DNA of 49,427 nucleotides, taken from the NCBI GenBank assembly GCA_964608055.1, contig CAZSMJ010000001.1, forward strand, positions 1-49,427. Direction: 5' to 3'. Within the stretch, counting starts at the first letter, position 1; each line of letters starts with the position of its first letter. The notes below the pieces were generated by a model, which saw only the letters and a program-made list of their open reading frames with translations, was not told where the DNA came from and searched no databases. Origin of the DNA: JALYNX01 sp964608055 (GTDB lineage Bacteria > Actinomycetota > Acidimicrobiia > Spongiisociales > ZC4RG35). The translations under genes and the position numbers were made by a program. Below are positions 25,919 to 34,512 of the stretch, piece after piece.

Positions 25919-26938
25919 TCATCCGGACTCGCGGACGACCAGTGACACGTCGATCACCTCGCGCTCGAAGAAGGCGGAAGGATCGGAGCGCATCCGCATC
26001 AGCATCTCCACGGCGCGAGCACCCATCTGCTCCCGATCGATCCTGACTGTGGTGAGTGCCGGCCTCACCAGGGCGCTTACTTCGACGTCGTCGACCCCGA
26101 TCACCGACACGTCGTCGGGCACTACCCGCCCTTTGTCCTCGAGGGCCCGCATCGCGCCGATCGCCATGATGTCCGTATAGGCGAAGACGCCGTCGATGTC
26201 CGGGTCACGGCGCAGCAGTTCGTTCACCCCTAGCGCACCTCCCTCGACGGTCTCCTCCGTCCAGACCACAGCGCGATCCACGTCGTAGCCGAGATCGGAG
26301 ATCGCCTTGCGGAAGCCGATCTCACGGGGCTCTTCGACTGTCTCGGCAATGCGGCTCGACAACATCCCGATCCTGCGACGCCCCGTGGCTCGAAGATGAT
26401 CGACTGCGAGATGGGCACCACGCTCGGTGTCCCATTCCACCGAACCGATGCGCGGATGATCGATGCGATGGTCGATGGAAACCACCGGAACCGATCGCTC
26501 GGCGGCCGAGATGAGCTGTTGCTCAGCTCCTCGCACCGGGAAGATGATGACCCCGTCACTGCCACGGTCCTCCAACGACCGCAGGATGTCCTGTTGGCGT
26601 TCGGCTTCGCCTTCAGAGCTCGTCAGATAGACGAGATAGCCAAGACGATCACCGGCCGCCTGGATGCCTCGGGCTAACTCGGCGAAGAACGGGTCGTTCA
26701 GATAGGTGGCGACCAAGCCCAAGGTGAAGCTCTGTCTCGTGACCAAGCTCCGAGCCAGCAGATTGGGGCGATACTCCAGATCCTCTATCGCTTCGAGCAC
26801 ACGCTGTCTGGTGGCCTCGGCTGGACCGGGCCGATCGTTGACCACCCGAGACACGGTCCGCACCGAAACACCGACATGGGCTGCGATGTCATGCAGGGTG
26901 GGGGCGCGGTTGGCGATAGGTGCCTCTGGGACCGTCAT
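25919..26938 (-). CDS. LacI-family repressor of the galactan locus
   Basis: This 339-residue regulator has a LacI helix-turn-helix and hinge (about residues 12-68: TLHDIAAHVGVSVRTVSRVV, then LEYRPNLLARSL) and a periplasmic-binding-protein-like effector domain to the C terminus, including GVFAYTDIMAIGAMRAL and SVIGVDDVEVSALVRPALTTV. It is divergent from the GH42 gene across 70 bp that contains two LacI-type palindromes. Its own -10 may be TAATCT (26950-26955 on the minus strand). It most likely represses the galactan operon and responds to galactose or a galacto-oligosaccharide; the effector is inferred. Confidence 0.92.
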   Translation of the reverse strand: MTVPEAPIANRAPTLHDIAAHVGVSVRTVSRVVNDRPGPAEATRQRVLEAIEDLEYRPNLLARSLVTRQSFTLGLVATYLNDPFFAELARGIQAAGDRLGYLVYLTSSEGEAERQQDILRSLEDRGSDGVIIFPVRGAEQQLISAAERSVPVVSIDHRIDHPRIGSVEWDTERGAHLAVDHLRATGRRRIGMLSSRIAETVEEPREIGFRKAISDLGYDVDRAVVWTEETVEGGALGVNELLRRDPDIDGVFAYTDIMAIGAMRALEDKGRVVPDDVSVIGVDDVEVSALVRPALTTVRIDREQMGARAVEMLMRMRSDPSAFFEREVIDVSLVVRESG

Positions 26939-26969
26939 ATCGACGTTTCAGATTAGCGGTCAGCTTTCC

Positions 26970-26983
26970 TGCCAACGATGGCA
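26970..26983. promoter_or_regulatory. LacI-type operator O1
   Basis: TGCCA-ACGA-TGGCA is a perfect 5-bp inverted repeat, with flanking bases extending similarity to its neighbour. It overlaps the predicted -35 (TGCCAA, 26970-26975) of the GH42 operon. Confidence 0.75.
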
Positions 26984-26989
26984 AGGGCT

Positions 26990-27003
26990 TGCTAACGTTG
27001 GCA
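26990..27003. promoter_or_regulatory. LacI-type operator O2 over the -10
   Basis: TGCTA-ACGT-TGGCA is a near-perfect inverted repeat of the same type as O1, exactly 20 bp (two helical turns) from it. TAACGT (26993-26998) inside it could be the -10, 17 nt from the -35. The GH42 ATG is 10 nt further on, so the leader would be only a few nucleotides. Confidence 0.72.
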
Positions 27004-27008
27004 AAAGG

Positions 27009-29048
27009 ATGACCTGGGACGCCCACCGCCCCGTTGAGAACCAGAAGGCGCTCTGGTTCGGGGGTGACTACAACCCTGAGCAATGGCCGTCCGAGATGTG
27101 GTCGGAGGACGTCGCCGCGCTCGAACATCTCGGCGTGAACATGGTCACTCTTCCCGTCTTCGCCTGGAGCTCCCTCCAGCCCGCGAAGGACCGGTTCGAG
27201 TTCGGCTGGTTGGATCGGGTGCTCGATGGGCTCGATCGCCATGGCATCGGCGTCGTCATGGCCACCCCCACGGCGGCCCAACCTGCCTGGATGTCTGCCG
27301 CCTATCCCGAGATTCTGCCGGTCGACACCTCAGGTCGGCGTCGCACGCATGGTGGCCGGGTCAATTATTGCCCAACCTCGTCGGCCTACCGCGACGGCTC
27401 GTCGCAGATCGCGGCGGCGATGGCCGAGCGGTATGCCGGCTATGGCGGGCTTCAGCTGTGGCATATCAACAACGAGTACGGGCCGGTTTGCTACTGCGAG
27501 GGTTGTCGCGACGAGTTCCAACGCTGGGTGACTGACCGATATGGGGACCTCGACACCCTGAATCAGGCGTGGGGGAACGCGGTATGGGGCAACACCGTCC
27601 AGGACTGGTCCGAGATCGAGTTTCCCTCTCATCGCAACGCGATGCAGATCACGCCGCACGGGTGGACCAACTTCTCGGCCAGTCCCAGCATCACTTTGGA
27701 TCATGCCCGATTCGTTTCCTGGGTCCTGCTCGCCTGCTTCCTCAATGAGAAGGAGGTATTGCGCGAACACACACCTCACGTCCCGCTCACCACCAACTTC
27801 CATGGACCCGTTCAGACAATCGATTGGCACGAGTGGGGCCCACACCTCGATCTGATCTCTTGGGACTCCTACCCCAGGGTCGACAGCCGATGGTCCGATG
27901 CCGCGTTTGGCCATGACCTGGCTCGTGGTGCCGGGCAGCTTCGTGAGTTCTTGATGATGGAGACCTCTCCGGGCCCCGTGAATTGGCAACCGATGAACAC
28001 TCTCAAACCCCCGGGCGTGGTGCGACTACAGGCGTTGCAGGCGGTGGCGAGAGGCTCGAGAGGGGCGCTCTTCTTCCAGATAAGACAGGCCCGGTCGGGA
28101 AACGAGCTCAACCATTCTGCATTGATCCCCCGACATGGGCGCCTCGACACCCGCATGGGTGAGGAACTGGCGGCTCTGGGCCGGGACCTGCAGACAATCG
28201 GAGTTCCGCCCGACACTCACCGGCTCCCTGCGTCTGTCGCCCTCATATTTGATTGGCAGAGTTGGTGGGCCCACCACGCCACACCTGGCATCGACCAACG
28301 CTCGCGCTATCTGAGCGTTGTCCGTCACTTTCACCGGGTGCTGGTCGAGCACAACGTCTCGATCGATGTAGTGGGAGTTGGCCAGCCCTTGGACGGATTC
28401 GACGTTGTCATCGCCCCATCGCTCTATGTGGTCGACTCGGTTCTGGCTACCTCCTTGCAGGAATTCGTCATCGACGGGGGACTTCTCATTTCCACGACCG
28501 GGTCGGCGATCGTCGATGCCTCGGGTGGAGTTCACCCTGGCGGAGTCGAGCCAACCTGGCGGGGTCTGGTTGGCGCCTGGGTCGAGGAGACCGACGTCCG
28601 ACCGCCCGACTTGGTCAATCAAGTCCGTTTTCGCGATGACGGTTCGATCGCACCCGCCACCACCCTCTTCGACATCCTGCGCCTCGACACCGCCGAGACG
28701 CTCGCAGAGTTCCAGGACGACTTCTACGCCGGGAGCCCGGCGGTGATCATCAATCGATTGGGTGCGGGCTCCGTCGTCTACCTGGCCTCGGCCTCGCCAG
28801 AGCTCTTCGCCGCGGTAGTCGACCGCTTTGTTGTTCCGAATCGGACGTGGATGGTCCCGGCATTCGTGGAATGTGTGGAATGGACCGGCGAGAAGGGCGA
28901 TCTGGTGTTCCTGCTCAATCATGGTGCCGAAGAGGCGCACATTGCGCTGCCGCCTGGGCAGTGGGGCGATCTCCTCACCGGCCACAACCCCGACGACGAG
29001 CTACAGCTCCGGCCACGCGAGGTCGTGGTGTTGAGGAGAGGCCCGTGA
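27009..29048 (+). CDS. GH42 beta-galactosidase
   Basis: This 679-residue cytoplasmic glycoside hydrolase would release galactose from imported galacto-oligosaccharides. The N terminus LWFGGDYNPEQWP is the GH42 hallmark. Catalytic acid E156 lies in HINNEYG and the nucleophile is E318 in METSPG. A zinc-type cluster is visible (NYC near 119 and VCYCEGC near 160). The barrel is followed by the trimerisation and C-terminal beta domains (VEWTGEKGDLVFLLNHG). No signal peptide. ATG 27009 was chosen because the family N terminus follows at once; AAAAGG directly abuts it, too close for a standard ribosome site, which fits a near-leaderless transcript. It overlaps the next gene by 4 bp. Confidence 0.93.
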   Translation: MTWDAHRPVENQKALWFGGDYNPEQWPSEMWSEDVAALEHLGVNMVTLPVFAWSSLQPAKDRFEFGWLDRVLDGLDRHGIGVVMATPTAAQPAWMSAAYPEILPVDTSGRRRTHGGRVNYCPTSSAYRDGSSQIAAAMAERYAGYGGLQLWHINNEYGPVCYCEGCRDEFQRWVTDRYGDLDTLNQAWGNAVWGNTVQDWSEIEFPSHRNAMQITPHGWTNFSASPSITLDHARFVSWVLLACFLNEKEVLREHTPHVPLTTNFHGPVQTIDWHEWGPHLDLISWDSYPRVDSRWSDAAFGHDLARGAGQLREFLMMETSPGPVNWQPMNTLKPPGVVRLQALQAVARGSRGALFFQIRQARSGNELNHSALIPRHGRLDTRMGEELAALGRDLQTIGVPPDTHRLPASVALIFDWQSWWAHHATPGIDQRSRYLSVVRHFHRVLVEHNVSIDVVGVGQPLDGFDVVIAPSLYVVDSVLATSLQEFVIDGGLLISTTGSAIVDASGGVHPGGVEPTWRGLVGAWVEETDVRPPDLVNQVRFRDDGSIAPATTLFDILRLDTAETLAEFQDDFYAGSPAVIINRLGAGSVVYLASASPELFAAVVDRFVVPNRTWMVPAFVECVEWTGEKGDLVFLLNHGAEEAHIALPPGQWGDLLTGHNPDDELQLRPREVVVLRRGP

Positions 29049-30706
29049 GTCGGTTCCGGCGTCTCGGCCCGGCTCATCCCGCGGCGATCGCCACCGCATT
29101 GCTGGTCACCGGGTGCAGCTCGTCTGCGACACCGGTCGACACCCCGGTTCTCGGAGTCGACCTCTCCTACGTCAACGAGGTCGAGGATTGCGGTGGGGTG
29201 TATCGCGACGCGGACGGGCAGACTGATCCGTTTGTCATCCTCGCCGACCAGGGAGCCAACCTGGTCAGAGCCCGGCTTTGGAACGATCCCGACTGGACCG
29301 AGTACAGCACGCTCGGCGACGTTATCCGCACCTTCGAGCGGGCCAAGGAGGCGGGAATGGCCACGCTCCTCGACTTCCACTACTCCGACGAGTGGGCCGA
29401 CCCCAGTCGACAGACACCACCAGTCGCATGGGCAGAGCTGCCCGGCACCGAAGAGATTGCGGTCGCGCTCGGGGAATACACAACGACAGTTCTCACCGCT
29501 CTCGATGAAGCGGGTGTCCTCCCCGACATGGTCCAGATCGGCAACGAGATCAATGGCGGTCTGGTCAAGCCGGCGGTCGGGCTCGATTGGGAACACGACG
29601 CCCCGCTACTCGGCGCCGGCATATCCGCGGTGCGCGCCATGGCCGAGGGGACCGGTCACGAAATCGCGGTAGTGATTCATGTGGCCCAGCCGGAAAACGG
29701 CCTGGCCTGGTTTGCCGAAGCCGAGGCCGCGGGTCTCGACGACTTCGACGTCATTGGTCTCTCCTATTACCCGCAATGGAGTCGATTCTCGATCGCCGAG
29801 TTGGGGAGCGCCGTGCAGCGGCTGGCGGCTGGCTACGAGAAAGAGGTGCTGGTCGTAGAGACCGGGTACCCCTGGACTACCGAGACTGCGGGTGACACCG
29901 CCGACAACGTCCTCGATCAAGGGCTCTCCCAATACCCGATGACCCCGGAAGGCCAGCGACGATTCATGGTCGACTTGAACTCATCGGTCGTCGCCAACGG
30001 TGGGATGGGGACCGTCTACTGGGAGCCGGCCTGGCTGAGCACTGGCTGCAGCACCCGATGGGGCCAGGGCTCGCATTGGGAGAACGCCACCTTGTTCGAC
30101 CTCGGAGGCGCACTCCATGAAGGAGCGGGCTATCTGGCGGAAACCTATTCGACGCAAGACACGCCCGACTCGACCGCCGCTACCAGCGAGGACACCAGCG
30201 GAGATGCGCGCCCGGCTGCCGACCTGATCCGATTGTCGGCTGTGATGGACGACGAGACGATCTTGGTTTCGGCTTCGCTATCCGGAGATGTGCGGGAGTG
30301 GCCTGGGGTCATAAGCCTGGCATTCGACACGAGCCAGGGTGGAGGTGACGGCGGCCGCCGTCCCTTCGACTACGTCGAGGCAACTCGTCCCGAATTGGTC
30401 CTGGAGACCTCATTCGAAGACGAACCGGGCCTGGGTTACCTCAGTCCTGCGCTAAGCGAGTGGCGCGATGGAGCCTGGTCAGAGCTCACGTTCACCGGGT
30501 CGGTCAGGGTCGAAGACTCCGAGAACGGCGGGAGCACAGTCGTTTGGTCCCTGCCCAGATCACTGGTCGGGGAGTCGGGCCCCATCGAATTGGCAGTGCT
30601 GACCGCCCAGCGGGGCAGGGCAGGCGGTTTGGAAGACACTTTCGGCAGCGGCGACGAGGCAACGACCGGGGTCGAGGCCGTCCTCTCGATCGGAGAGGAG
30701 CAGTGA
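29045..30706 (+). CDS. GH53 endo-beta-1,4-galactanase lipoprotein
   Basis: This 553-residue protein has a lipoprotein signal peptide with lipobox LVTGC (C24), so it is anchored outside the membrane. The GH53 domain (about residues 33-370) begins LGVDLSYVNEVEDCGGVY, with acid/base E168 in GNEINGG and nucleophile E272 in VVETGYPW; WSTGCSTRWG-like aromatic motifs follow. It would cleave the beta-1,4-galactan backbone of type I arabinogalactan or pectin side chains. A Thr/Ser/Asp linker leads to an extra C-terminal beta-rich domain (about 395-553) that may bind carbohydrate. GTG 29045 overlaps the previous stop as GTGA, so translation is coupled. Confidence 0.92.
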   Translation: MSRFRRLGPAHPAAIATALLVTGCSSSATPVDTPVLGVDLSYVNEVEDCGGVYRDADGQTDPFVILADQGANLVRARLWNDPDWTEYSTLGDVIRTFERAKEAGMATLLDFHYSDEWADPSRQTPPVAWAELPGTEEIAVALGEYTTTVLTALDEAGVLPDMVQIGNEINGGLVKPAVGLDWEHDAPLLGAGISAVRAMAEGTGHEIAVVIHVAQPENGLAWFAEAEAAGLDDFDVIGLSYYPQWSRFSIAELGSAVQRLAAGYEKEVLVVETGYPWTTETAGDTADNVLDQGLSQYPMTPEGQRRFMVDLNSSVVANGGMGTVYWEPAWLSTGCSTRWGQGSHWENATLFDLGGALHEGAGYLAETYSTQDTPDSTAATSEDTSGDARPAADLIRLSAVMDDETILVSASLSGDVREWPGVISLAFDTSQGGGDGGRRPFDYVEATRPELVLETSFEDEPGLGYLSPALSEWRDGAWSELTFTGSVRVEDSENGGSTVVWSLPRSLVGESGPIELAVLTAQRGRAGGLEDTFGSGDEATTGVEAVLSIGEEQ

Positions 30707-30730
30707 TGCGAAGCATGAGACAGGACACCT

Positions 30731-30757
30731 GGAGGGATTGGTTGCCCCCACCCCTCC
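30731..30757 (+). promoter_or_regulatory. Intercistronic stem-loop before the binding-protein gene
   Basis: GGAGGG (30731-30736) and CCCTCC (30752-30757) can pair with a 15-nt loop that can itself pair TGG with CCA. Stem-loops at this position often stabilise or partly insulate the mRNA of a binding protein made in excess; that role is inferred. Confidence 0.35.
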
Positions 30758-30794
30758 TGGAATGCGAAACAGCGAGAAAGAGGAGGACGGAGAA

Positions 30795-32096
30795 ATGAAG
30801 CTAACGAGACCCCGGCGGGTCGGCATGCTGCTGACCGTGCTGGCATTACTGACGGCGGCGTGCGCCGGATCGGATGCCGGTGACACAACCGAGCCCCCAG
30901 GCGACACCACCGCCACCAGCGAGCCCACGGTGACGACGGAGGCCCCGACCGGGACCACTGCGGCGGCCGGGGACAACCTGACGCTATGGGTATATGACGA
31001 CGGTCGGATCGAGGTATTGACCCAACTCGGTGAAGAGTTCGCCGAGGAGTTCGGCGTGGGTGTCACCGTCGAGGCCGTCGACCTGGCCGAGCTGCGCAAT
31101 CAGATGCTCCTCGGAGCTTCGGGTAGCGGGCCGGACCTGGCCATCATCCCCCACGACAACCTCGGGGCTCTTGTCGAGAATGGGGCGGTGGCGGAGATCG
31201 ACCTCGGTGACAAGGCCGGCGAATACCTGCCCAACGCGGTGACCGGGTTCACCTACAACGGTGCGGTATACGGCGTCCCGCTCGCTGTGGAGAACATCGG
31301 GTTCTTCTACAACACCGACATGGTGGACGCCGCGCCCACAACCTGGGACGAGGTGAGGGAGGTCGGTGCCGCGCTGGTTGACAGTGGAGCGGCGGAGTCC
31401 GCGATCGGACTGCCCGACCTGACCTACAACTCGTACCCCTTGTACACATCCTTTGGCGGGTACATATTTGGCCAGGATGCGAGCGGCAGTTTCACGTCCG
31501 ATGACATCGGCATGACCAATGAGGGAATGGTTGCGGGCCTCACCTGGGTCCAGGGTCTGGCTAACGAAGGCCTGATCCCGGAGAACGTGGACTGGGAAGC
31601 GTCCCACGTCTTGTTCGAGACCGGAAAGCAGCCCTTTATCCTGACCGGCCCCTGGGCCATCAACAGGTTCCAGGACGCCGGAGTTCCGTACGCAGTGGCT
31701 CCATTTCCTGCCGCGGAGGCCGGTGGTGAGCCCGGGTACCCGTTCCTGGGTGTCCAGGGCCTCATTGTGAGCGCCAGCTCCGACCAGCTTCTGTTGGCGC
31801 AGACCTTCGCATTGGAGAAGATCGCGACTGAGGAGTCGATGTTGGCGATCTTCGAGGCAGAGCCACGGCCGTCGGCATGGACGTCGGTGTTCGAGCTGGC
31901 AGCGGACGCCGATGCCCAGGGCTTCAATGCTGCGGGTGTCGGTGCCGTCCCGATGCCGTCGATACCGGCGATGGGCTTCGTCTGGGACGCGTGGCTGAAC
32001 GCCGGGACGCTGGTCATGACCGGCGAGCTCGAGCCGGAAGCCGCGCTGACCCAGGCGGTGGCCCAGATCCAGACCCAAATCGACGAAGCAGGTTGA
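30795..32096 (+). CDS. Sugar-binding lipoprotein of ABC importer (MalE-like)
   Basis: This 433-residue extracellular solute-binding protein (family 1) has a lipoprotein signal with lipobox LTAAC (C23) and a Thr/Pro/Glu-rich linker to about residue 58. The mature domain has NLTLWVYDDGRIEVLTQL, GPDLAIIPHDNLG, GVPLAVENIGFFYN, the hinge segment FETGKQPFILTGPWAINRF and PSIPAMGFVWDAW near the end, as in maltose-type binding proteins. ATG 30795 has AGGAGG eight nt upstream (30781-30786). By context it should capture beta-galacto-oligosaccharides released by the GH53 enzyme; ligand is inferred. Confidence 0.9.
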   Translation: MKLTRPRRVGMLLTVLALLTAACAGSDAGDTTEPPGDTTATSEPTVTTEAPTGTTAAAGDNLTLWVYDDGRIEVLTQLGEEFAEEFGVGVTVEAVDLAELRNQMLLGASGSGPDLAIIPHDNLGALVENGAVAEIDLGDKAGEYLPNAVTGFTYNGAVYGVPLAVENIGFFYNTDMVDAAPTTWDEVREVGAALVDSGAAESAIGLPDLTYNSYPLYTSFGGYIFGQDASGSFTSDDIGMTNEGMVAGLTWVQGLANEGLIPENVDWEASHVLFETGKQPFILTGPWAINRFQDAGVPYAVAPFPAAEAGGEPGYPFLGVQGLIVSASSDQLLLAQTFALEKIATEESMLAIFEAEPRPSAWTSVFELAADADAQGFNAAGVGAVPMPSIPAMGFVWDAWLNAGTLVMTGELEPEAALTQAVAQIQTQIDEAG

Positions 32097-32115
32097 GCCA
32101 GGGCGCCCATCCCTG

Positions 32116-33642
32116 ATGTCCACATCCGGCGAGCAGGTACCGACCAGCGCATATGTGCGGACTGCGGTCGCGGTGTCGCTATTCGCGGTGGGCGCCCTCT
32201 GGCTGATCCGGGCGCTGATCATCGATGGCCTGTTCCTCCTGGCCTCGATGATCAGCGCCGTTACCGTCTTCCTCCTGCTCGTCTATTTGAGACGACGTTT
32301 CTCGGCGATGCGGTGGATGGCAATAGGGGTGGCGGTCGCCGTTCTCTTTGCGGTCTATCCGATCGTGTTCAACATCTACATCGGCTTCACCAACATGGGA
32401 AGCGGGCACCTGTTCACCAAAGAGCAGGCGATCGCACGGCTCGAGGCCGAGACTCATCTCGCCGAGGATGCTCCCACCTTCCGCTGGTTCGGATACCGAC
32501 AGGGCGGGTCTTTCGCGCTCTTGTTGATCTCCGACGACGGCACAGCCCAGCTTGCTTCCCAGGAGGGGGCGGTCGAGACGGTGGAAGTGGATGATCCGGA
32601 GCAGCCGCCCGCGGAGCTGAGCGGATACACCCTGATGGCCCAGAGCGAGGTGACTCCGATCATCGACCGGTTGGCGGCGATTGAGTTCGGCGTCGCGCCG
32701 ACCGTCGTTCGGGTCCAGTCGCTTCGGGAGGCCGCCGCCGCCGTACCCCGCTATCGCTATGACGCCCAGTCCGATGTCATCGTCGACCAGGTTGATGGAA
32801 CGACATATCAGGCCGTCGAAGGGTCATTCGTCAGCGAGGACGGCGCAGTTCTCATTCCCGGATTCATGACCGGGGTCGGGTGGGAGAATTTCGCCCGTTT
32901 CCTCACGAACGATGCGGTGCGGGACCCTTTGCTTCGAGTGTTGCTTTGGAGCTTTGCCTTCGCCTTGGGCTCGGTAGTGCTCAGCTTCATCGTCGGCCTG
33001 GGGGTGGCTGTTCTCTTCGAGGACCTCCCCGGGAAGCGATGGATCATGGCACTGCTCATCGTGCCCTACCTGATCCCGGTGCTGGTTTCAGTGCTCATAT
33101 GGCGGAGCATGCTGAATCCGGATTTGGGCACCATTGGCCGATTTCTCGAGCGCACATTTGGTGAGTCGCCCCAGTTCTTCCTCGATCCGACATGGACCCG
33201 GTTCGCGCTGATCCTGGTCAACATCTGGCTCTCGTACCCATACTTCTACGTGGTGAGCTCAGGGGCTCTTCGCTCCATTCCAACTGAGATGTTCGACGCG
33301 GCCGAAGTAGACGGTGCCTCGCCCTGGAAGCAGTTCAGGTTCATCACCCTTCCTCAACTACTTGTGATCGTGATGCCGCTCCTCATCGCTTCGTTCGCTT
33401 TCAACTTCAACAACTTCAACCTGATCTACATCTTCAACACCGGCAACCCACCCATGGCCGAAGCTGCGATCCCGGTCGGGCAGACCGACATCCTCATCTC
33501 GTTCATCTACAAACTGGCGTTCCAATCATCCAGCGCGGCCGACTACGGGCTAGGTGCGGCCATCTCGGTTGTCTTGTTCCTCGTCGTCGGTTCGATCACC
33601 TATTGGCAGATACGGGCCACCAAGGCAGTGGAGACAGCATGA
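32116..33642 (+). CDS. ABC sugar importer permease (MalF-like)
   Basis: This 508-residue inner-membrane protein has three N-terminal transmembrane helices (about 16-34, 35-56, 66-87), a large extracytoplasmic P2-type loop (about 95-255) and then the permease core. The EAA loop DAAEVDGASPWKQFRFITLP (about 393-412) contacts the ATPase. The long P2 loop places it with MalF and galacto-oligosaccharide importers of the maltose class. ATG 32116 follows the binding-protein stop by 19 bp, and the gene overlaps the second permease by 4 bp. Confidence 0.92.
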   Translation: MSTSGEQVPTSAYVRTAVAVSLFAVGALWLIRALIIDGLFLLASMISAVTVFLLLVYLRRRFSAMRWMAIGVAVAVLFAVYPIVFNIYIGFTNMGSGHLFTKEQAIARLEAETHLAEDAPTFRWFGYRQGGSFALLLISDDGTAQLASQEGAVETVEVDDPEQPPAELSGYTLMAQSEVTPIIDRLAAIEFGVAPTVVRVQSLREAAAAVPRYRYDAQSDVIVDQVDGTTYQAVEGSFVSEDGAVLIPGFMTGVGWENFARFLTNDAVRDPLLRVLLWSFAFALGSVVLSFIVGLGVAVLFEDLPGKRWIMALLIVPYLIPVLVSVLIWRSMLNPDLGTIGRFLERTFGESPQFFLDPTWTRFALILVNIWLSYPYFYVVSSGALRSIPTEMFDAAEVDGASPWKQFRFITLPQLLVIVMPLLIASFAFNFNNFNLIYIFNTGNPPMAEAAIPVGQTDILISFIYKLAFQSSSAADYGLGAAISVVLFLVVGSITYWQIRATKAVETA

Positions 33643-34499
33643 GTGGAGCGAGACGGAGCCGACGGAGTTGGTGGTGGCGATATCTCTTGGCCGCATTGAT
33701 GATCGGCTTTGCGCTCCTTCCGGCGCTATGGGTGATCTCCGCCTCGCTGAACCCGGCTAAGACCTTGGTTGGTGCCACGCTCATCCCCAGGAACCCGGGG
33801 TTCGTCAATTACGACGACCTGGTCAACCACCCGTCATACCCATTCATGACCTGGATGGCCAACTCGCTGAAGATCACCGTCATCTCGGTGACGATCACGG
33901 TGGCGATCACCACACTCTCCGGTTACGCCCTATCCCGGTTCCGATTCGCCGGGAAAAAGCACTTCATGACCGGGATCCTCATCCTCAACGTGTTTCCCGC
34001 GGTGTTGTCGATCATCGCCTTGTTCGGGCTGATGCAACAGTTCGGTAACCACATCCCATGGCTGGGGTTGGACTCCCACGGCGGGCTGATCGCGATCTAC
34101 GTTTCCTTCGCGCTGGGGATCAACGTGCTCCTGGTCAAGCACTACATCGATGCGCTGCCCAGAGAGCTCGATGAGTCGGCCCTGGTCGACGGCGCCTCTC
34201 AAGGTCAGGCGTTCCGCAAGGTCGTGTTCCCCATGATTCGACCCATTGTGGTGACCGTGGCCGTGCTCCAGTTCTTCGCGGTGTACGGCGACTTCGTGAT
34301 CGCCCGGGTGCTACTCAGGAGCACCGAGAAACTGACGGTCATGGTCGGGTTGCTGTTGTTCCAGACTCTTCGGTTCGAACAGGACTGGGGGATCATCACC
34401 GCGGGTGCGGTCATGGCCACCCTGCCGGTTCTACTTCTCTACGTCCCGGTTCAGAACTATGTGATCAGCGGGCTCACCGCGGGCTCGGTGAAGGAATAG
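33639..34499 (+). CDS. ABC sugar importer permease (MalG-like)
   Basis: This 286-residue protein has six transmembrane helices and the EAA loop DESALVDGASQGQAFRKVVFPM (ATPase contact, about 178-198); NSLKITVISVTITVAITTLSGYALSRFRF begins the permease core. ATG 33639 overlaps the MalF-like stop as ATGA. No ATP-binding protein is encoded in this operon, so a shared MsiK-type ATPase encoded elsewhere is expected, as is common in actinobacteria. Confidence 0.92.
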   Translation: MSGARRSRRSWWWRYLLAALMIGFALLPALWVISASLNPAKTLVGATLIPRNPGFVNYDDLVNHPSYPFMTWMANSLKITVISVTITVAITTLSGYALSRFRFAGKKHFMTGILILNVFPAVLSIIALFGLMQQFGNHIPWLGLDSHGGLIAIYVSFALGINVLLVKHYIDALPRELDESALVDGASQGQAFRKVVFPMIRPIVVTVAVLQFFAVYGDFVIARVLLRSTEKLTVMVGLLLFQTLRFEQDWGIITAGAVMATLPVLLLYVPVQNYVISGLTAGSVKE

Positions 34500-34512
34500 C
34501 GGAGCGGCCGAC

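Noticed and set aside
30984..32222. 412-codon minus-strand frame opposite the sugar-binding protein gene
   Set aside because: Antisense shadow; the plus strand has a lipobox and binding-protein motifs.
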